From: Oscarella lobularis
Lineage: Eukaryota; Porifera; Homoscleromorpha; Homosclerophorida; Oscarellidae
NCBI RefSeq assembly: GCF_947507565.1
Contig: NC_089182.1
Coordinates: 3,410,001-3,474,000, forward strand
Length of the DNA stretch: 64,000 nt
Direction of reading: 5' to 3'
In this document: piece after piece, positions 34,234-46,900 of the stretch
Numbering within the stretch: the first letter of the stretch is position 1
Layout of the letters: each line of letters begins with the position of its first letter
Notes under the pieces: generated by a model
What the model saw: the letters and a program-made list of their open reading frames with translations, nothing else
What the model was told of the DNA's origin: nothing
Database searches by the model: none
Position numbers and translations under genes: made by a program

Positions 34234-35004
34234 ATGCTTCGTCGAAACTTTGTGCCCTTTCTTCGCTTTCGAATAGACTGCATACGAATCTTCGTATCTA
34301 AATCGACTAGTTCAAATGAATGTGCTGATACGTCCCTCAAGGAGACACTGAAACGACCTCCAAACTCGTTCATTTTATTTTCTCAAGACGTTTACGAAGA
34401 ATTGAAACGCGAGCATCCCGATTTGAAGAGACCACAGTTGATGTCTCTAATGGCGACAAAATATAAGAAATTGAGCGAGTCGGAGAAAGAGCGCTATAAA
34501 AACATGTCAAAATCACTTCGAGCGAAATTTGAAGTAGAAAAAGGTCCCGTATTACGAAAACTAGGCGGACCGACCAGGAAACGATCTGCCACGCCCTACG
34601 GGTTATTTTGGAAAGATCTCTTTGCTACGGGACAGTTACCTCGAGAATCCATTTCGAAGTTGATGGCACGTGAAGTTCAGCAAAAATGGATGAATTTGAA
34701 AGATGACGAAAAATCGAAATATTTTGAAATGGCTCAGGAGGATAGAGATAAACATCGTGCTCAGAAGGAAGCCGTTTTTGCTAAAGCGGAAAGTCACAAA
34801 GTGAAAAAGCCAAGAAACGCGTTTACCTTGTTCGTCGTTGATTTAAATGAAGCGGCCCAAGCGGACATAAAGGGAAATATGGTGACCTTAGCGTCGTGTC
34901 TGTGGAAAGAGATGAGTAGTGAAGCAAAGGGAAAGTACATTAAATTAGCCGCGGAAGAAAGAGAACGATATAAATTGCAATTATTAAGAAATAAAGAAAC
35001 GTAG
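34234..35004 (+). CDS. TFAM-like protein with three HMG boxes, probably mitochondrial
   Basis: 256 residues, single exon. The N-terminus (MLRRNFVPFLRFRIDCIRIF) is basic and hydrophobic like a mitochondrial presequence. Three HMG-box units follow: KRPPNSFILFSQDVYEELKR to LRAKFEVEK (about 40-108), KRSATPYGLFWKDLFATGQL to HRAQKEAV (about 116-182), and KKPRNAFTLFVVDLNEAAQA to RERYKLQLL (about 190-253). Each has the aromatic/Pro start and the W/Y-containing third helix. TFAM packages and transcribes mtDNA and has two boxes, so the third is unusual. A nuclear HMG protein is the alternative. It is convergent with EFCAB7, whose stop lies 14 bases away. Confidence 0.82.
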   Translation: MLRRNFVPFLRFRIDCIRIFVSKSTSSNECADTSLKETLKRPPNSFILFSQDVYEELKREHPDLKRPQLMSLMATKYKKLSESEKERYKNMSKSLRAKFEVEKGPVLRKLGGPTRKRSATPYGLFWKDLFATGQLPRESISKLMAREVQQKWMNLKDDEKSKYFEMAQEDRDKHRAQKEAVFAKAESHKVKKPRNAFTLFVVDLNEAAQADIKGNMVTLASCLWKEMSSEAKGKYIKLAAEERERYKLQLLRNKET

Positions 35005-35018
35005 TAATTGGGGTTGGA

Positions 35019-37816
35019 TTATTTCTTTTGTATAGAAACCGCCCATTTTGGCTTGGCACTTTTTTTCAAGTCAGCGGCTAATAAATGATGCACAATCTAT
35101 ATATATAGAGAGAGATACACAGTAGATGTGAAAAAGTCCACGTATGATGTTGTGTACCTTTGTTTGTAGTGGGGCCACTTGAACTGTATGGGACAAGGTC
35201 TTATGATGAGACACGCAGTTGTTGCTTCCACTGCAGTCAACATTCACAGAGACGCTGCTCTTGTCTTTCTCACTTCCCTATCACCAAAAAAGGGAGAGAT
35301 AGATGCCATGCCTCCTTTATCAGGAAAACTGAAAGCTTGACTATACAAGTGTGGAGAGAGAGTCCACTACGTAAAGTGAAAGCAAGAGAGTCGGAGCCAT
35401 GCTAAGGACCTATATACAAGGTAAAAGACTCTACTATATCTAAAAGACAGACTCTATAAGGTAGAGGAGACTCTATAAGGTGAAGGTGGAAGACTCTATT
35501 AGATGAGGTAAACTGCCAGACTCTACAACGTCAGACACTCTGTCTGTCTATTTTTATTTTTACCTGATTGTATTCTACGGCGAGCGTCGTTCTTCCGTGA
35601 ATTTCAAGTTTATGAAAAACGATTCCCGGAGGATTGGTTTTCACGTGAGCGCTGTGTCCGTGTCGTTGAATTGCGTCAATCATCGCCGACTCTTCTCTCG
35701 CTCCAATTCGACCGAAACTCGTCACGCTCACTTCCGGTTTGCACTGCTCACAATAAACGTCAAAATTGAAACACCACGCCTAAAAATATAATTAAAATAG
35801 ATTAATTAAATGAGATTATCGTGTTGTCTTACGTTAACAAATTCAAGATTATTGTTGTATCCAAATGCTTTGAATGTTTCCCACAGATCTTCAACTCCGT
35901 TTCCCTGCTCATCTTTCACTGTTTCCATGTGCAAATCAAAAAATCCTTTCCTGGTCAGTTTATCCTCTTCAGACATTTCAAAATTTTCTATATAAGAAAA
36001 AATCGCTAAAGGTCGATTCACGTTGATTATTGATACCTTTCATAATATCCCACGTTTCGTTGTCGCATTCTTCTTCGCTGGCGACAATCTAAAAGAAAAT
36101 TTCTATTGAGAAGACTTCTATTGGGGGTTGTACTCACTTGAAAATAATTGAAATCTTTTCTGCTCAATTTTCCGTCTCCGTCCAAGTCAGATCGAACGAA
36201 TATTTCATCCAAAACTCGTCTAGAAAACAAGAGATGATGAAAAATGAGTTTTTTGACGTAAACGCCCCCTTACTTGCAGTCTAAGGTAAATTGGTTATCA
36301 TCATCAATCAATTGCTTTTTTGAATTGTCGTCGGATGGTTTGGAAGGAAGGTGAGAGAAGTAGCAACCGGACGTGAAAGGGAAAAGATGATAGACTGATT
36401 CACCGGGGTCAATGTCTACTTTTAGTAGCTGACTCTGTGGCAGTTTAATTAATTTTATAAATATTTATCTTCTTTTTCTACCTGTCCTCCCTTTTTTCCG
36501 GATCCGTCTGTATAATCAATCATTTCAAAATTAGAAGAGGATTCGCGTAAAAGAAACAGAGTGACGTCAGTTGGAATTTGGCTCACTAAACAAAGACACT
36601 TGATTTTATATGGAGAAATAGCTCCAGGGTCAACTTGTACTTAGAGACAGAAATAGGGTCGTAGGCTTGCTCACTTCCACTCGGAATTGATGACATGAGA
36701 TGTTGGATTGTCTTACGTAAAAACAGCTCTTAGCACGAACGTGATGCCAAGTCTAGAGTCAATGGAATGTCGCTCTTCTATTTATTTAATTAATTATGTC
36801 TCCTAACCTTACCTTTAGATTTTTCGGTTCTTTTACTTTTGATTTGCTTCTCTTTTTCACAGGCGATAATTTCGATTCCTTTGCTGTTATGACGTTTTGA
36901 AATTTTGAAATTTCTGATGATGATTTTGCTTTGAGTTTTTCTTTGGCGTCGACGGCGGCGAGAGAAACGGAAGCTGTCGTAAATGTATCACTCTTCGATT
37001 GAAGTTGATGACGTTGAGATGATGGAACCATGACAACCAAGTCATCTTCTTCTTCATCATTGTCACTTCCTTCAGAAATAGTAGCAGTTGCTTCAACTGT
37101 TTCCACAATTGGAGTTGAATTAGGTAAAATATTTATCGTTCTCTTTTTTTCATTTTCTTGTTTTTGTGTGAAGAGTTTTTTCAAAGCGGCTGTTTGGCAT
37201 TCTTTGCTCGTGCTTAAAACCATTTGACAGAATTCAGCGTAGTCTAATTTTCCATCTCGATTTGTGTCTGCGTCATCCATTAGCGCCTGCACTTCTTCAT
37301 CTGATAGCTTTTCTCCTCTCTAATACATCAAAAAAAACATCAAAATACATTTATAGACTATGGGCATTTTTTTGACTTTTGTTAGAAGATTTTTGAGTTC
37401 TCTGTGTGAGATGAAACCGTCTCCGTTTGTGTCAATTTTTTTGAAAGATTTCATTAGATCGTTCATAGTTTGAGGTTGAATTTTGCGTAGAATGGCGTAA
37501 AATTGTTCAAATGTCACTTGAAGGAAATTTCGCTTTTGGAACGATAAGAAATATTTTTCGCCTACTTTGTTCATCTTCAGCAGGCCAATGAGAATCGACC
37601 AATTTACGAGACGGATTTCTTCCAGACTGTTGCAGCACTAGGAAAGAAGAAAGAGATAAAAATCGACGTTTGGCCGGTTTTTGAGGTCTCACGAGAAGTA
37701 AAGTCGCTTTTCTTCGTCAAATTGACCTTTGTCGTATCGAACAATGTCAGCCACGCGGCTTCCGCTTCGCTATAAGCGTCCGAAACGGCTGCAGAGACGC
37801 TCGCAGTCGTCGCCAT
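35019..37816 (-). CDS. EFCAB7: EF-hand protein EFCAB7
   Basis: In vertebrates EFCAB7 sits at the ciliary base in the EVC-EVC2-IQCE complex. The start at 37816 reads MATTASVSAAVSDAYSEAEA then AAWLTLFD, and exon 2 has LQQSGRNPSRKLVDSHW as in EFCAB7. EF-hands are FKKIDTNGDGFISHRELKNL, MDDADTNRDGKLDYAEFCQM and FVRSDLDGDGKLSRKDFNYF. Family segments continue as LFLLRESSSNFEMIDY, YHLFPFTSGCYFSHL, TRKGFFDLHMETV, DLWETFKAFGYNNNLEFVN and a C-terminal sandwich (KSSVSVNVDCSGSNNCVSHH). The last exon ends KPKWAVSIQKK at 35019; its acceptor phase was not fully settled. The region at 36790-37000 is Ser/Lys-rich. Confidence 0.88.
35360..35530. repeat. short degenerate tandem units in EFCAB7 intron
   Basis: AGACTCTA with TAAGGT or TAGA spacers recurs five or more times between about 35420 and 35525. 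No coding content. Confidence 0.5.
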
Positions 37817-37867
37817 GTTGTTATTCTTCGAGACAGAGTGATATCAACGTCGGTTTCAAATGCAAAG

Positions 37868-39055
37868 ATGATGCTAAAGAATAAGCAGAGACGACAGGAA
37901 CTCTATCGTAAAGAGAAGAAGATAAAAAAGAAAGAGAAGAGAGAAAGGCAGGCGAAGAGGAAACGAGAAGCGGAGGAAGAAATGGAAGGAGAAGAGGTGC
38001 ATGGCATGAGATTCTCATATTAGACTAATCTAGACGTTCTACGTAAGACTGCTCCACCTCCCAAGCAAAAGCCGAAGACGATTGAAAGTATGAGGGTTCG
38101 CGATGAGACGATCGTTGAGGAGAACGATGAAGAGGTGCCCGAGATCCCTAAAGGGGGCCCCACATCAATTTTTCGATTTAGGTTTTGGCTGATGAAAAGA
38201 CCGATGAATTGTCTGCTTATTTCGATCAAAAAACGACGCCTAAAGTGCTTCTAACGAGCAATGCAAAATGTCATCTCGTAAGAAGAAGGACACATTTTTT
38301 AATTAAAATTTTTCACCTTTCTGATCAGAGAACGGTCAAATTCATGGAAGAACTTCTCGACACAATTCCCAATTGCGAGTTTCGTCGACGAAAAATCGTC
38401 GACGTCAAAAAAGTGATTGAGCAAGCGAAAGATCATCAATTCACTGACGTCATCGTCGTCAACGAAGATAGAAAACAACCAAGTAAACACGAAATAGATT
38501 AATAATTAAATAATTAATTGACGTAGATGGAATATTTTTGTGTCATCTACCTGATGGCCCAACAGCTCATTTCAAATTGACGTCAGTCAAACTGAGTGAA
38601 CAAATAAGAGTAATTGAATAAATAAATAATTAATTTATATATGATTATTTCGTATTAGCGTCATGGCAGACGAACTCATCATAAACCGGAAGTTCTATTA
38701 AATAATTTTAGTACGCGATTGGGTCATACTGTGGGTCGTATGCTCGTCGCTCTTTTTCCTCAACGTCCCCAATTCAAGGGGAGAAGTGCCGTCACGTTTC
38801 ATAATCAAAGAGACTATATCTTCTTTCGACATCATCGATATATTTTCAAAAATGAAAAGAGGGTTGGAATGCAAGAATTGGGTCCGAGATTCACTCTCAA
38901 ATTGCGTTCGCTTCAAAGGGGAACATTCGATTCAAAACACGGCGAATTTATTTGGATTCATAGGGTAAGCTTTGGTATTAGTATTTATTTATTTATTTAT
39001 TTTCGTTGGGTAGCGCAAAGAAATGGATACGAGTCGGCGCAAATTTCATTTATGA
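37868..39055 (+). CDS. RPF1: Ribosome production factor 1 (Brix domain)
   Basis: Nucleolar Brix-domain protein for 60S subunit assembly. I start at the double ATG at 37868, giving [20 protein letters not shown], which lines up with the family's IKNKQRR. Then come [27 protein letters not shown] spliced to [32 protein letters not shown], and the Brix core: [74 protein letters not shown] and [20 protein letters not shown]. It ends [13 protein letters not shown] at the stop 39053-39055, the invariant Rpf1 C-terminus. A head-to-head start with EFCAB7 leaves 51 bases between. Confidence 0.95.
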
Positions 39056-39290
39056 TGATTATGCAGAAAACTCTTGCTTGTTGTATTTTAAAAAGTCGAT
39101 GGCATAGGACTGTCAAATAGAAAAAAAAGGAAAAGGATTGTCTTGAGCGCAGCAGCAGTAGTAGTTCCTAGACTGTGGTGCGCCACTGCCGCTTATTATT
39201 ATTATTATTATAGATTATTCTCTAATAGACGCGGGGTCGTCGCCTATTTCGTCATAATTATCCCTCCCTTCCTTTTAATTAACCTTTTTA

Positions 39291-40283
39291 TTATGATACG
39301 ATGCATTTTTGTTGTTGTGAACCGTTTTTCGTCGTCGCCACTCCTTGATTGGCTGCTTGATGTCGTAATGATAACAATTTCAATTGATGTTCTAAAAGAT
39401 CGGGATTGACTAGTTTAATTTGTTCCATGAGAAGCTGAAAGGCTTCCGTTATATTGAGTCCAGTCTAGGGGGGAAGTGATTAGGGTTATTGGGGTTATAG
39501 GGGGGTTAAGGGGGTTACCTTGGCTGATGTTTCTATGAAGGGACAATGAATGGAACGACAATAGGTGACGATTTCATCGAAAGGAATCGATCGCGTCGAT
39601 TCGAGATCCTTTTTATTTCCCACAATGACCATGGGTAGTTCGTCTTCGTCTTCGTGTTCGCGTAGAATTTGTTCTCGAAGTCGCTTCACTTCCTGCCAAC
39701 TGAAAGGCGAATTGATTGCAAAGAGAACGAGAAAGGCGTCGCCGTGCGATAGAGCCGTATTTCGAAAAGCCGAGAATTCGTCTTGACCCGCTGTATCCAC
39801 GATTTCAACGTCAAATACTTGACTACCATATTCCACCTTTTAATTAATTAATTAATTAATTAAAAGAATTCATTCATTTATTTTAGTAGTACGTACCTCT
39901 TTAAAATAGCTCTCTTCTACGCTCGCGAAAAGTCGAGAAAAGAAAAGAAAGAGCAATCAATATACATGTATGTATGGGGGTGAGACACGCCCCTCCCATG
40001 ATGTTGCTTACCCACTGTTGGATCGTAGTACTAAAGAAACACATTACGTATATAAAGATAGGCGCGAATGAAGGACGGCGAATACCTCGACGAATTCGTC
40101 TTTCAAATATCGCAGCGTAACACAGCTTTTTCCAACTCCGCCGCTTCCCACGACGCACAGCGTTATAGGAGCGACAGACGACGTTGTCAACGATCCAAAC
40201 TTTCCTCTCTTACTTGCGCTAGTCGCAGTGACGCTCTTCGCCGCCCCTCCGTTTGCTAGAACTGCGGAGGACATGAGGATCAC
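39291..40283 (-). CDS. Ras-family small GTPase with CAAX box
   Basis: Membrane-anchored signalling GTPase. Exon 1 (from 40283) has a 40-residue Ser/Thr/Ala-rich N-terminal extension, then G1 in ITLCVVGSGGVGKSCVTLRY. Small exons join to the effector loop EYYDPTVEESYFKEVEYG, G3 VDTAGQDEFSAFR, G4 GNKKDLE and G5 ETSAK. The C-terminus, HQLKLLSLRHQAANQGVATT then KNGSQQQKCIVS, ends in CIVS, a prenylation box. The core is Ras/Rap/Rheb-like, but I cannot place the subfamily. The start could instead be the second Met (MSSAV, 40274). Confidence 0.85.
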
Positions 40284-40537
40284 GTCAAAGGCTCTCTTTT
40301 TCTTTATTCCAACGAAACGGCAGCTTGCGCTCAGCTCTACTTCGACGAATGAAGAGCGTCAACAGCCTAGAGGCGGACTCAGCAGCCTTTTGCGCTGTCG
40401 CGTGTGCAGAACGGAGTAAACAAGTGGTGAACGCCCACGTCAATGCTTACGTCATTTCAGAGAGTGAACAACAGGAAGCGCGCGCGCGCGGCAGAGAGAG
40501 AGAGAGAGAGAGGGAGAGAGAACAAACACCTTTTTAG
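40284..40537. repeat. short intergenic stretch with GA and GC simple repeats
   Basis: Contains GCGCGCGCG near 40480 and a GA-rich run at about 40493-40521. Presumed Ras-like gene promoter. No exon seen. Confidence 0.6.
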
Positions 40538-42716
40538 CTAATCGTCTTTTTTGATTTGACTCTTCATCGACGACCAGTAGATGCAATTCTTCGTTTCAAG
40601 TCCAAATTGGACGTAGTGAAAATAGGCGAGAAAGAGCAGAAAGTGAAGACAAGAATAGATGGAAATCAAAACGGGATAAAGATCGGGATAAAAATGTGGC
40701 GGTGGAACGAAGTGATAGCCAACATGAAGCAATCCCATTCCACAAATTGAAGTCGAAAACTAAATAAAAACAAAAAATTACTCTCTAAGTGCAGAGACAA
40801 AAAAAAGAATTTACTAATAATTTGGAGAGTCTGTCAGGAAAGAGACGAAAAGTGGTAAGAGAAAAGACGAGAAACAAAGTCACCACTCCCAAATATGCCC
40901 ACGTAAGACCGTCTTTTAGAAACAATGGATACATGCTACAAGAAAAGAAGATGATGACGGTTTTTGTGAAAGATACGCTCTACTGTATTGTACCTAGATG
41001 TAGCAATAATAAGAAACCAAACGGATGGAAAAGGACCGTAAGGCAAAAGCAACGTTGCAATGCTAAGACAACAACAACAACAACAACATTGTTATTGGTG
41101 GTAAACATCCCACTCCATCTTCTTACGTACAGAGCAGCAAGCAAAATTGATTTTTCGTGGACTTGAAACGAGAAGAGAAAGAAAGACAGAGACGAATTCA
41201 TCTAACCAAATGCATGAAATCACGTGTGTTAATTAGAGAAGACTACATTTTCTCACCAAAGAGAGGAGAAACTTTTCGAAAGTAGGTTTTCTGACGAGAT
41301 TGATAGACGAAGGAAGAAGACTTAGTAACGTTGTAACAAAACTGTCGATAAGCAAAGCAACTGACGTCATAATAAAAGAGACGGTACAGTGTTCTGACTG
41401 ACCAAATGCGAAGGAGCTGATCCCCAGAAAAGAGATGTTTTAATTTCACAATTACAGAAAGAGAGCACCACACATTAGCTACTTTGTCCTGAGACCACCG
41501 AAAAATAAATCAAAGATGACGACAAAAAATGATCTGTACCTCAAAAAGTCCTCTTGCAACGGGGAAAAGTCGATGGACAACTTGCAGTGCTGAATTTACA
41601 TTTCCCAGGAACGGTAACCAGCTACAAAGGGAAAAAATTAGATTCCTCCTGGGTAATTAGGTAGTAAAATTCAAAGACCATAAAATAAAGGTGAGCAGAA
41701 CACTGAGGCCCAAATAGAAAAATTTTGTCATCCTATCAAAAAATCAAATGTATGTACACTGTATCATGTACACAGAAGACTTGGGTACCTTTTGTGGAAT
41801 GTTGATTCTGACCAACAACGACCCAATAGGTAAAAGAAAAAGGGAAAGGAATGATAGAGTTCCATTTGTTTGTAATTGAGAGCACAAGAAAAAGCAATTG
41901 ATGCCAGAATATCGTTTCCATTTTCAATACAAATAATTGCCCAAAGAGCAAATCCTAAACTGACACAGTTGTACCTAGAAAAAAACATCATCATAAGCAA
42001 ACGTTTTTAAACAGCGAAAACATACTGGAAATGACCGTGATCAATCAAAAGAGTGGCTGGCTGGAGCAACATAATGAAAAAGAGTAGCACTTTGGGCACT
42101 TGATGATCTTTTGTCTTCTTCACACAGCGGATGCAAAAGAAAAACAAAGCAGGAATATATATCAGTAAATCCACAAGAAAAACTGTAGAAAAGGATCTAT
42201 TTTTTAATTAATTAAATGATGTACAGTACAGACCGGTGTATCTCATAAAACGTTTGTGGTCAAGAGTTTCAAATCCTCGAGACGAGTGAAGTGCCACCCA
42301 TTGAGGATTGATCACGTTTGCACTGGGGAGAAAGAAATTCAATACAAAAAAGACGTTTGGTATGAAATATTTTTTACATGTATCCGCAGAACCAGCTGTG
42401 ATATGCCGTCAAAGGTGGATAGTCTAGACCCCAATAGAGAAGATTGTTGTCCGTTCCATTTTCGTACCAGTGAGAAATAGGTAAATTATATGTTATCTCC
42501 ATCCAATGTCTCTGAGCTTCAAAATCTCCGTACATAGGTCCTTTTGAAGCGCCTAGAAAGATAAAGGAATCGTGCTTAGGGAAGGCAGGGGAGAGATTCT
42601 AAAGTCTGACCTGAATAAGGATGAAGAGAGACGCCGATGCGAACGAGAAGACTGACGAGCAGAGATAAAACCCAGCACGACCAGTGACTGTCGATTTCCT
42701 TCTCCGACGACGTCAT
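40538..42716 (-). CDS. ALG6: Dolichyl-P-Glc:Man9GlcNAc2 alpha-1,3-glucosyltransferase ALG6
   Basis: ER multi-pass enzyme that adds the first glucose to the N-glycan lipid precursor. The start at 42716 gives a short cytosolic N-terminus and a first membrane helix ([20 protein letters not shown]). Luminal loop 1 is the diagnostic part: [48 protein letters not shown]. Later helices ([42 protein letters not shown]) and [12 protein letters not shown] keep family motifs; HEKSIL is shared by ALG6/ALG8. The C-terminus ends IKKDD, a KKxx-type ER retrieval signal. About a dozen short introns; not every border was resolved. Confidence 0.92.
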
Positions 42717-43188
42717 GGAGCTAGAGTAGGTCCTTTTTCTCAGTGCAACCCGAAGTCTAATCCGGGTTCTCAAGTCAGATGTGAGGGCGTGGGAAATCCG
42801 TCGACCTCGTTTCGAACAAAATCAACTGTTTAGACTAATATTTGGAAACGCGTACATTTGCCTAGTGCAATGGTGTAGTATTTACTACGGAGGATGCGTA
42901 AAAAGAGGGAATCGTTTGAGTGCGGTTGGCTTGGCTCCCATTTGTCAATAGTCGACCAATGCGCGATGCAATCGAGCGAAAGGCACCAACGAAAGTTCGT
43001 AGAAATAGGAAAGCGACGAGTGAGCGAGAAAGGCGTAATTGGTGATAAGTGAATTATAATTGGCATGCGTAGTTGCAAGTGAGACTCGCCCCATGCAGTC
43101 GTGACGCACACGCTGGCAACGATGCCAACTGGGCGCTGCTGCTACGACGAGTCGACGTCAAAGGCGAAGCCCCTCCCTCATTGACAGA
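42717..43188. other. intergenic region ALG6/NOX5
   Basis: Divergent upstream region of 472 bases. No exon, RNA gene or repeat was recognised. A GCGCTGCTGCTACGACGAG block lies close to the NOX5 start. Confidence 0.45.
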
Positions 43189-43940
43189 ATGCAAGTGGTC
43201 GTCGGTTCGACACGCCTTCCACGAGGCGTATCTTTCATTCAAGTGAAGCCGAGAACGCCTTTGTCTTTTCTCGCTACCAACGGCTCCCTATCGATCGATG
43301 GAGCGGCGACAAAGAAAGTCTGCGCTGGCGGTGGACAGCAACAACTTCACACTCCCGCTGCCATATGTCAACAAAAGGCTGTTCAATGGTTCCGGACGAA
43401 TTTTATTCGAGTAGGAAAACGCGGATCTATGACGCTCAAGGATTTCAAAAAGGCGGCCAGGGAAACGGAAGTAGGTCTTCGATTGCGTCAGTTCCTACTC
43501 TACTCTTTGTTTATCCCTAGGGTTTCGCCGAGAATCTCTTTGAACTCTTTGACACAGATCACTCGGGATGGGTGAGTCTACAAGAGTTGGTGGGAGGCAT
43601 GGCAAAGTTAGCAAGGTCTGTAACTCGATCTTGCCTCGATTGCAATGCCAATGCTAATTGCTTTCTCTTCCCCTCTTCTCTCTCACTCTCCCTCCCTCCC
43701 TCTCTCTCTCCCCCACACCCCACATTACATTACACAGTAGAGACAGTCACAAGAAAATTGTCAAATGGTTTGAGCAACAATTTGCTCTCGTCAGCGGCGA
43801 AGACTTGCAATTGCAACTTTACGAATTTAAAAAGGCGTTGCAAATAAAAGGCGTAAGTTGTCTCCGTACGTATCGGTGCTCGTGTGAGTGGGATATAACA
43901 CGCGCATTTTCAATCACTTGCGCCGCTGCCGCCGCTGCCG

Positions 43941-43978
<38 letters not shown>

Positions 43979-46900
43979 CTGAGGCGGCGACAGTGGGGGA
44001 GGGGGTCGCCGGGTCTCTCCCATGTAGAGAATGCGATGCTATCTACCTAGCTATACAGCTAGCTCTCTTGCTTGTAGAATATTTCTCGACGCTACGCGTT
44101 CTACTGAACTTTGATTAGTAAAAAGACCGACACGATGACCGGTTTCTTGCCGTCATCTACGTCTTTTTCCCGCTTTCTTTAGTCTATACAACGCATAATG
44201 AGTAGTGTTAGCATGTCTCCCCCGTTTCACTCTTTAGTAACGCTGCCGCTTAGTGCATCACTTATGATAAATGATTTTGCGTCTTTTTAGTTCAGCGAAC
44301 GATTTTTTCAGCTCGTCGATTTAGATGGCAGTGGAAAAATAACGTTCAACGAGCTAATGCGAAGTATTGACAAATTAACTTGGTAAGAGGTCTTTGTTTG
44401 TGTATCGAATGCAAGAAATTAGAGAATCAGATTACAATCTCCCGCTGCGTATGTTTGTGGTCGTTCACGACCAACTAGACCACTGCATAGGAGGAGAAAC
44501 GATGTCCTTCCGGTCGCTTCCTCAATTCCGAGGAAACGACACTTAGCACGCGTACGTCTGCATAGTGCTCCAGGCTAGTTGGACCACCGTGCAGAAGCTG
44601 CAACCTCCTCCTTTCCATATATGCATATAACAACGACGCCGCCGACGACGCCGGCACCGGTGACGTCGGCGGCGGCGGCTTCAACACTTTTTGGATAGAA
44701 GTACGTGTGTCAATCGCTACTAATGTTCGCTTTCTATTGAACGAGAGAGAATCAACTCCTCCTCCTCCTCCTCCCCACCTCCTCGTACTCCCACTAAAAT
44801 CTAACTTGGGCTTTTGTTTCCTAGTTTGGATCGAGATGCAAAGTGGTTGTCATGGTTTGAACAGCAATTTTCTCTCGTTGCTGGATCGGATCGTCAAATT
44901 GGATTGTCTGAATTTAAGAAGGCGTTGCACGTTAAAGAGGTAAAGAGGTAGCTAAAAGAGTCAATCCTTTCTCTTTCTCTCCCACACCGCGCCGCTACCC
45001 ACTAACTACATCACTAAGCCCCGCGCATCATGCAGCACGTTGTAGCGTCGTCGGTTGCGCCTTTAGCTCTCGCCTTCGAGGAGGGCTTTGCCTTCTGATA
45101 ACAGTGGCACCAGACAAATTAGCGGTCACCTCTACCCACATGTAGCGTGACTTGATGTGGGAGGAGGAGAGAGATCGCGCGAGAGAAGAGGGGTGTGGAA
45201 CATGACCTACTTTAGACTATTCATTCTCTCCTTCTTATTTTTAGTCATTTTTTGCCGAACGATTTTTTCATCTTTTTGACAAAGATGGAAACGGCAGTAT
45301 CAGTCTGCAAGAACTCATGGCTGGTCTCGGAGTTCTTACATCTGGTTCCGATACAGACAAGTTACGCTTTCTATTTGAAGTCTACGATGTTGACGGTACG
45401 TTTGTGTGTACGTTTGACGTCATCATCTCACCTTTTCTTTGCGTAGGAAATGGATGCATTGAGCCCCAAGAGCTGAGAGTCGTTCTCAAATCGTGCATGG
45501 ACGAAAGTCGTCTAAAATTCAGCGACGACAAATTAGACGAATTGACTCGGGTATTTATATTCGATCGCACCGCAATAATTGGCGGCAATCGTCTATTTAG
45601 GCATTGTTTGAAGATGCGGACGCCGATGGAAGTGGTGCAATCAGCTTCGAAGAACTAAAAGCAGAATTAGACAAACATCCTGGAGTACAGGAAAATCTGA
45701 CGATAAGGTACGTACGAGTTTGATGTCGTCCTCCCAATTCGACGTTATATATGATAGTGCGGCGAATTGGCTGCGACCTCCGCCTCCTTCCTCTCCCAAA
45801 TCGTTTTCAACGTTTCTTCCTCACTATCTGACGTTGAAATACATGAGAAATAATTTGCGAGTGGTCGTCACTGTCATTCTTTTTTTCCTGATCAACGCAG
45901 GACTTTTCGCTTGCAATTCGTACTTGTATCGAGACTCGGGAACGTTCGTTTCGATAGCGAGAGGATGCGGAATGTGTCTCGATTTCAACAGCGTTCTCAT
46001 GATTGTTCTCATGCTGAGAAAATTCTTGACGTGGCTACGAGGAACTCGATTGGCTCCCTATCTTCCTCTCGATCAACACATTGAATTTCACAAAGCGGTC
46101 GGAATTCTTATTGCAATTTACAGCATAGGTCATTGCCTCGCTCACTTTATTAATATCGGTATGCCGCCAAAGAATTAAATAATTCAATAGCATTTGATAC
46201 TGTATTTAGGAATAATCGTGACAAAGCCAAACTCTACGGATCACTATTGGGAATATTTGTTTACGACAAAAAAAGATTTTGGGTGGGTCAATGGATCGGC
46301 GGGAATATCAGGATTGGTGTTGTGCGTTATTTTGACGATCATGATTGTCTGTTCGCAACCGTGCATTCGAAGAAAAGGATATTTTGAAGTACGTTTTTTC
46401 GTTGAGGAGTTTTAAGTAAACATTTTGATACTTGTTTTAGGTTTTCTATTGGAGCCACATGCTCTTTGCTTTCTGGTATATTCTTCTAATACTCCATGCA
46501 AAGCATTTCTGGAAATGGTTCGTCGTTCCCGGTTTGTTGTACGCGTGCGAAAGAATCATGCGGTCGAAATGGGTCAAACTCGTTCAATACGGGAGAACGT
46601 ACATAAAGGAGGGCATTTTACTTCCCTCCAAGGTGAAGACATGCACACCATTTTACTTACTTATTTATTTATCTTCTTCGTACGTAGGTGACTCATCTTG
46701 TTATTTCGCGACCACCTGGCTTCAATTTTCAGCCGGGAGACTACATCTTTATCCAAATTCCTGAAATAGCAAAATACGAGTGGCATCCATTTACCATTAG
46801 CAGTTGTCCCGAACAAAGTGACGTCATCTGGCTGCACATTCGCTCAGTCGGAACTTGGACAAACAGACTATATAAATTTTTTGAAAAGCATAACGAACGT

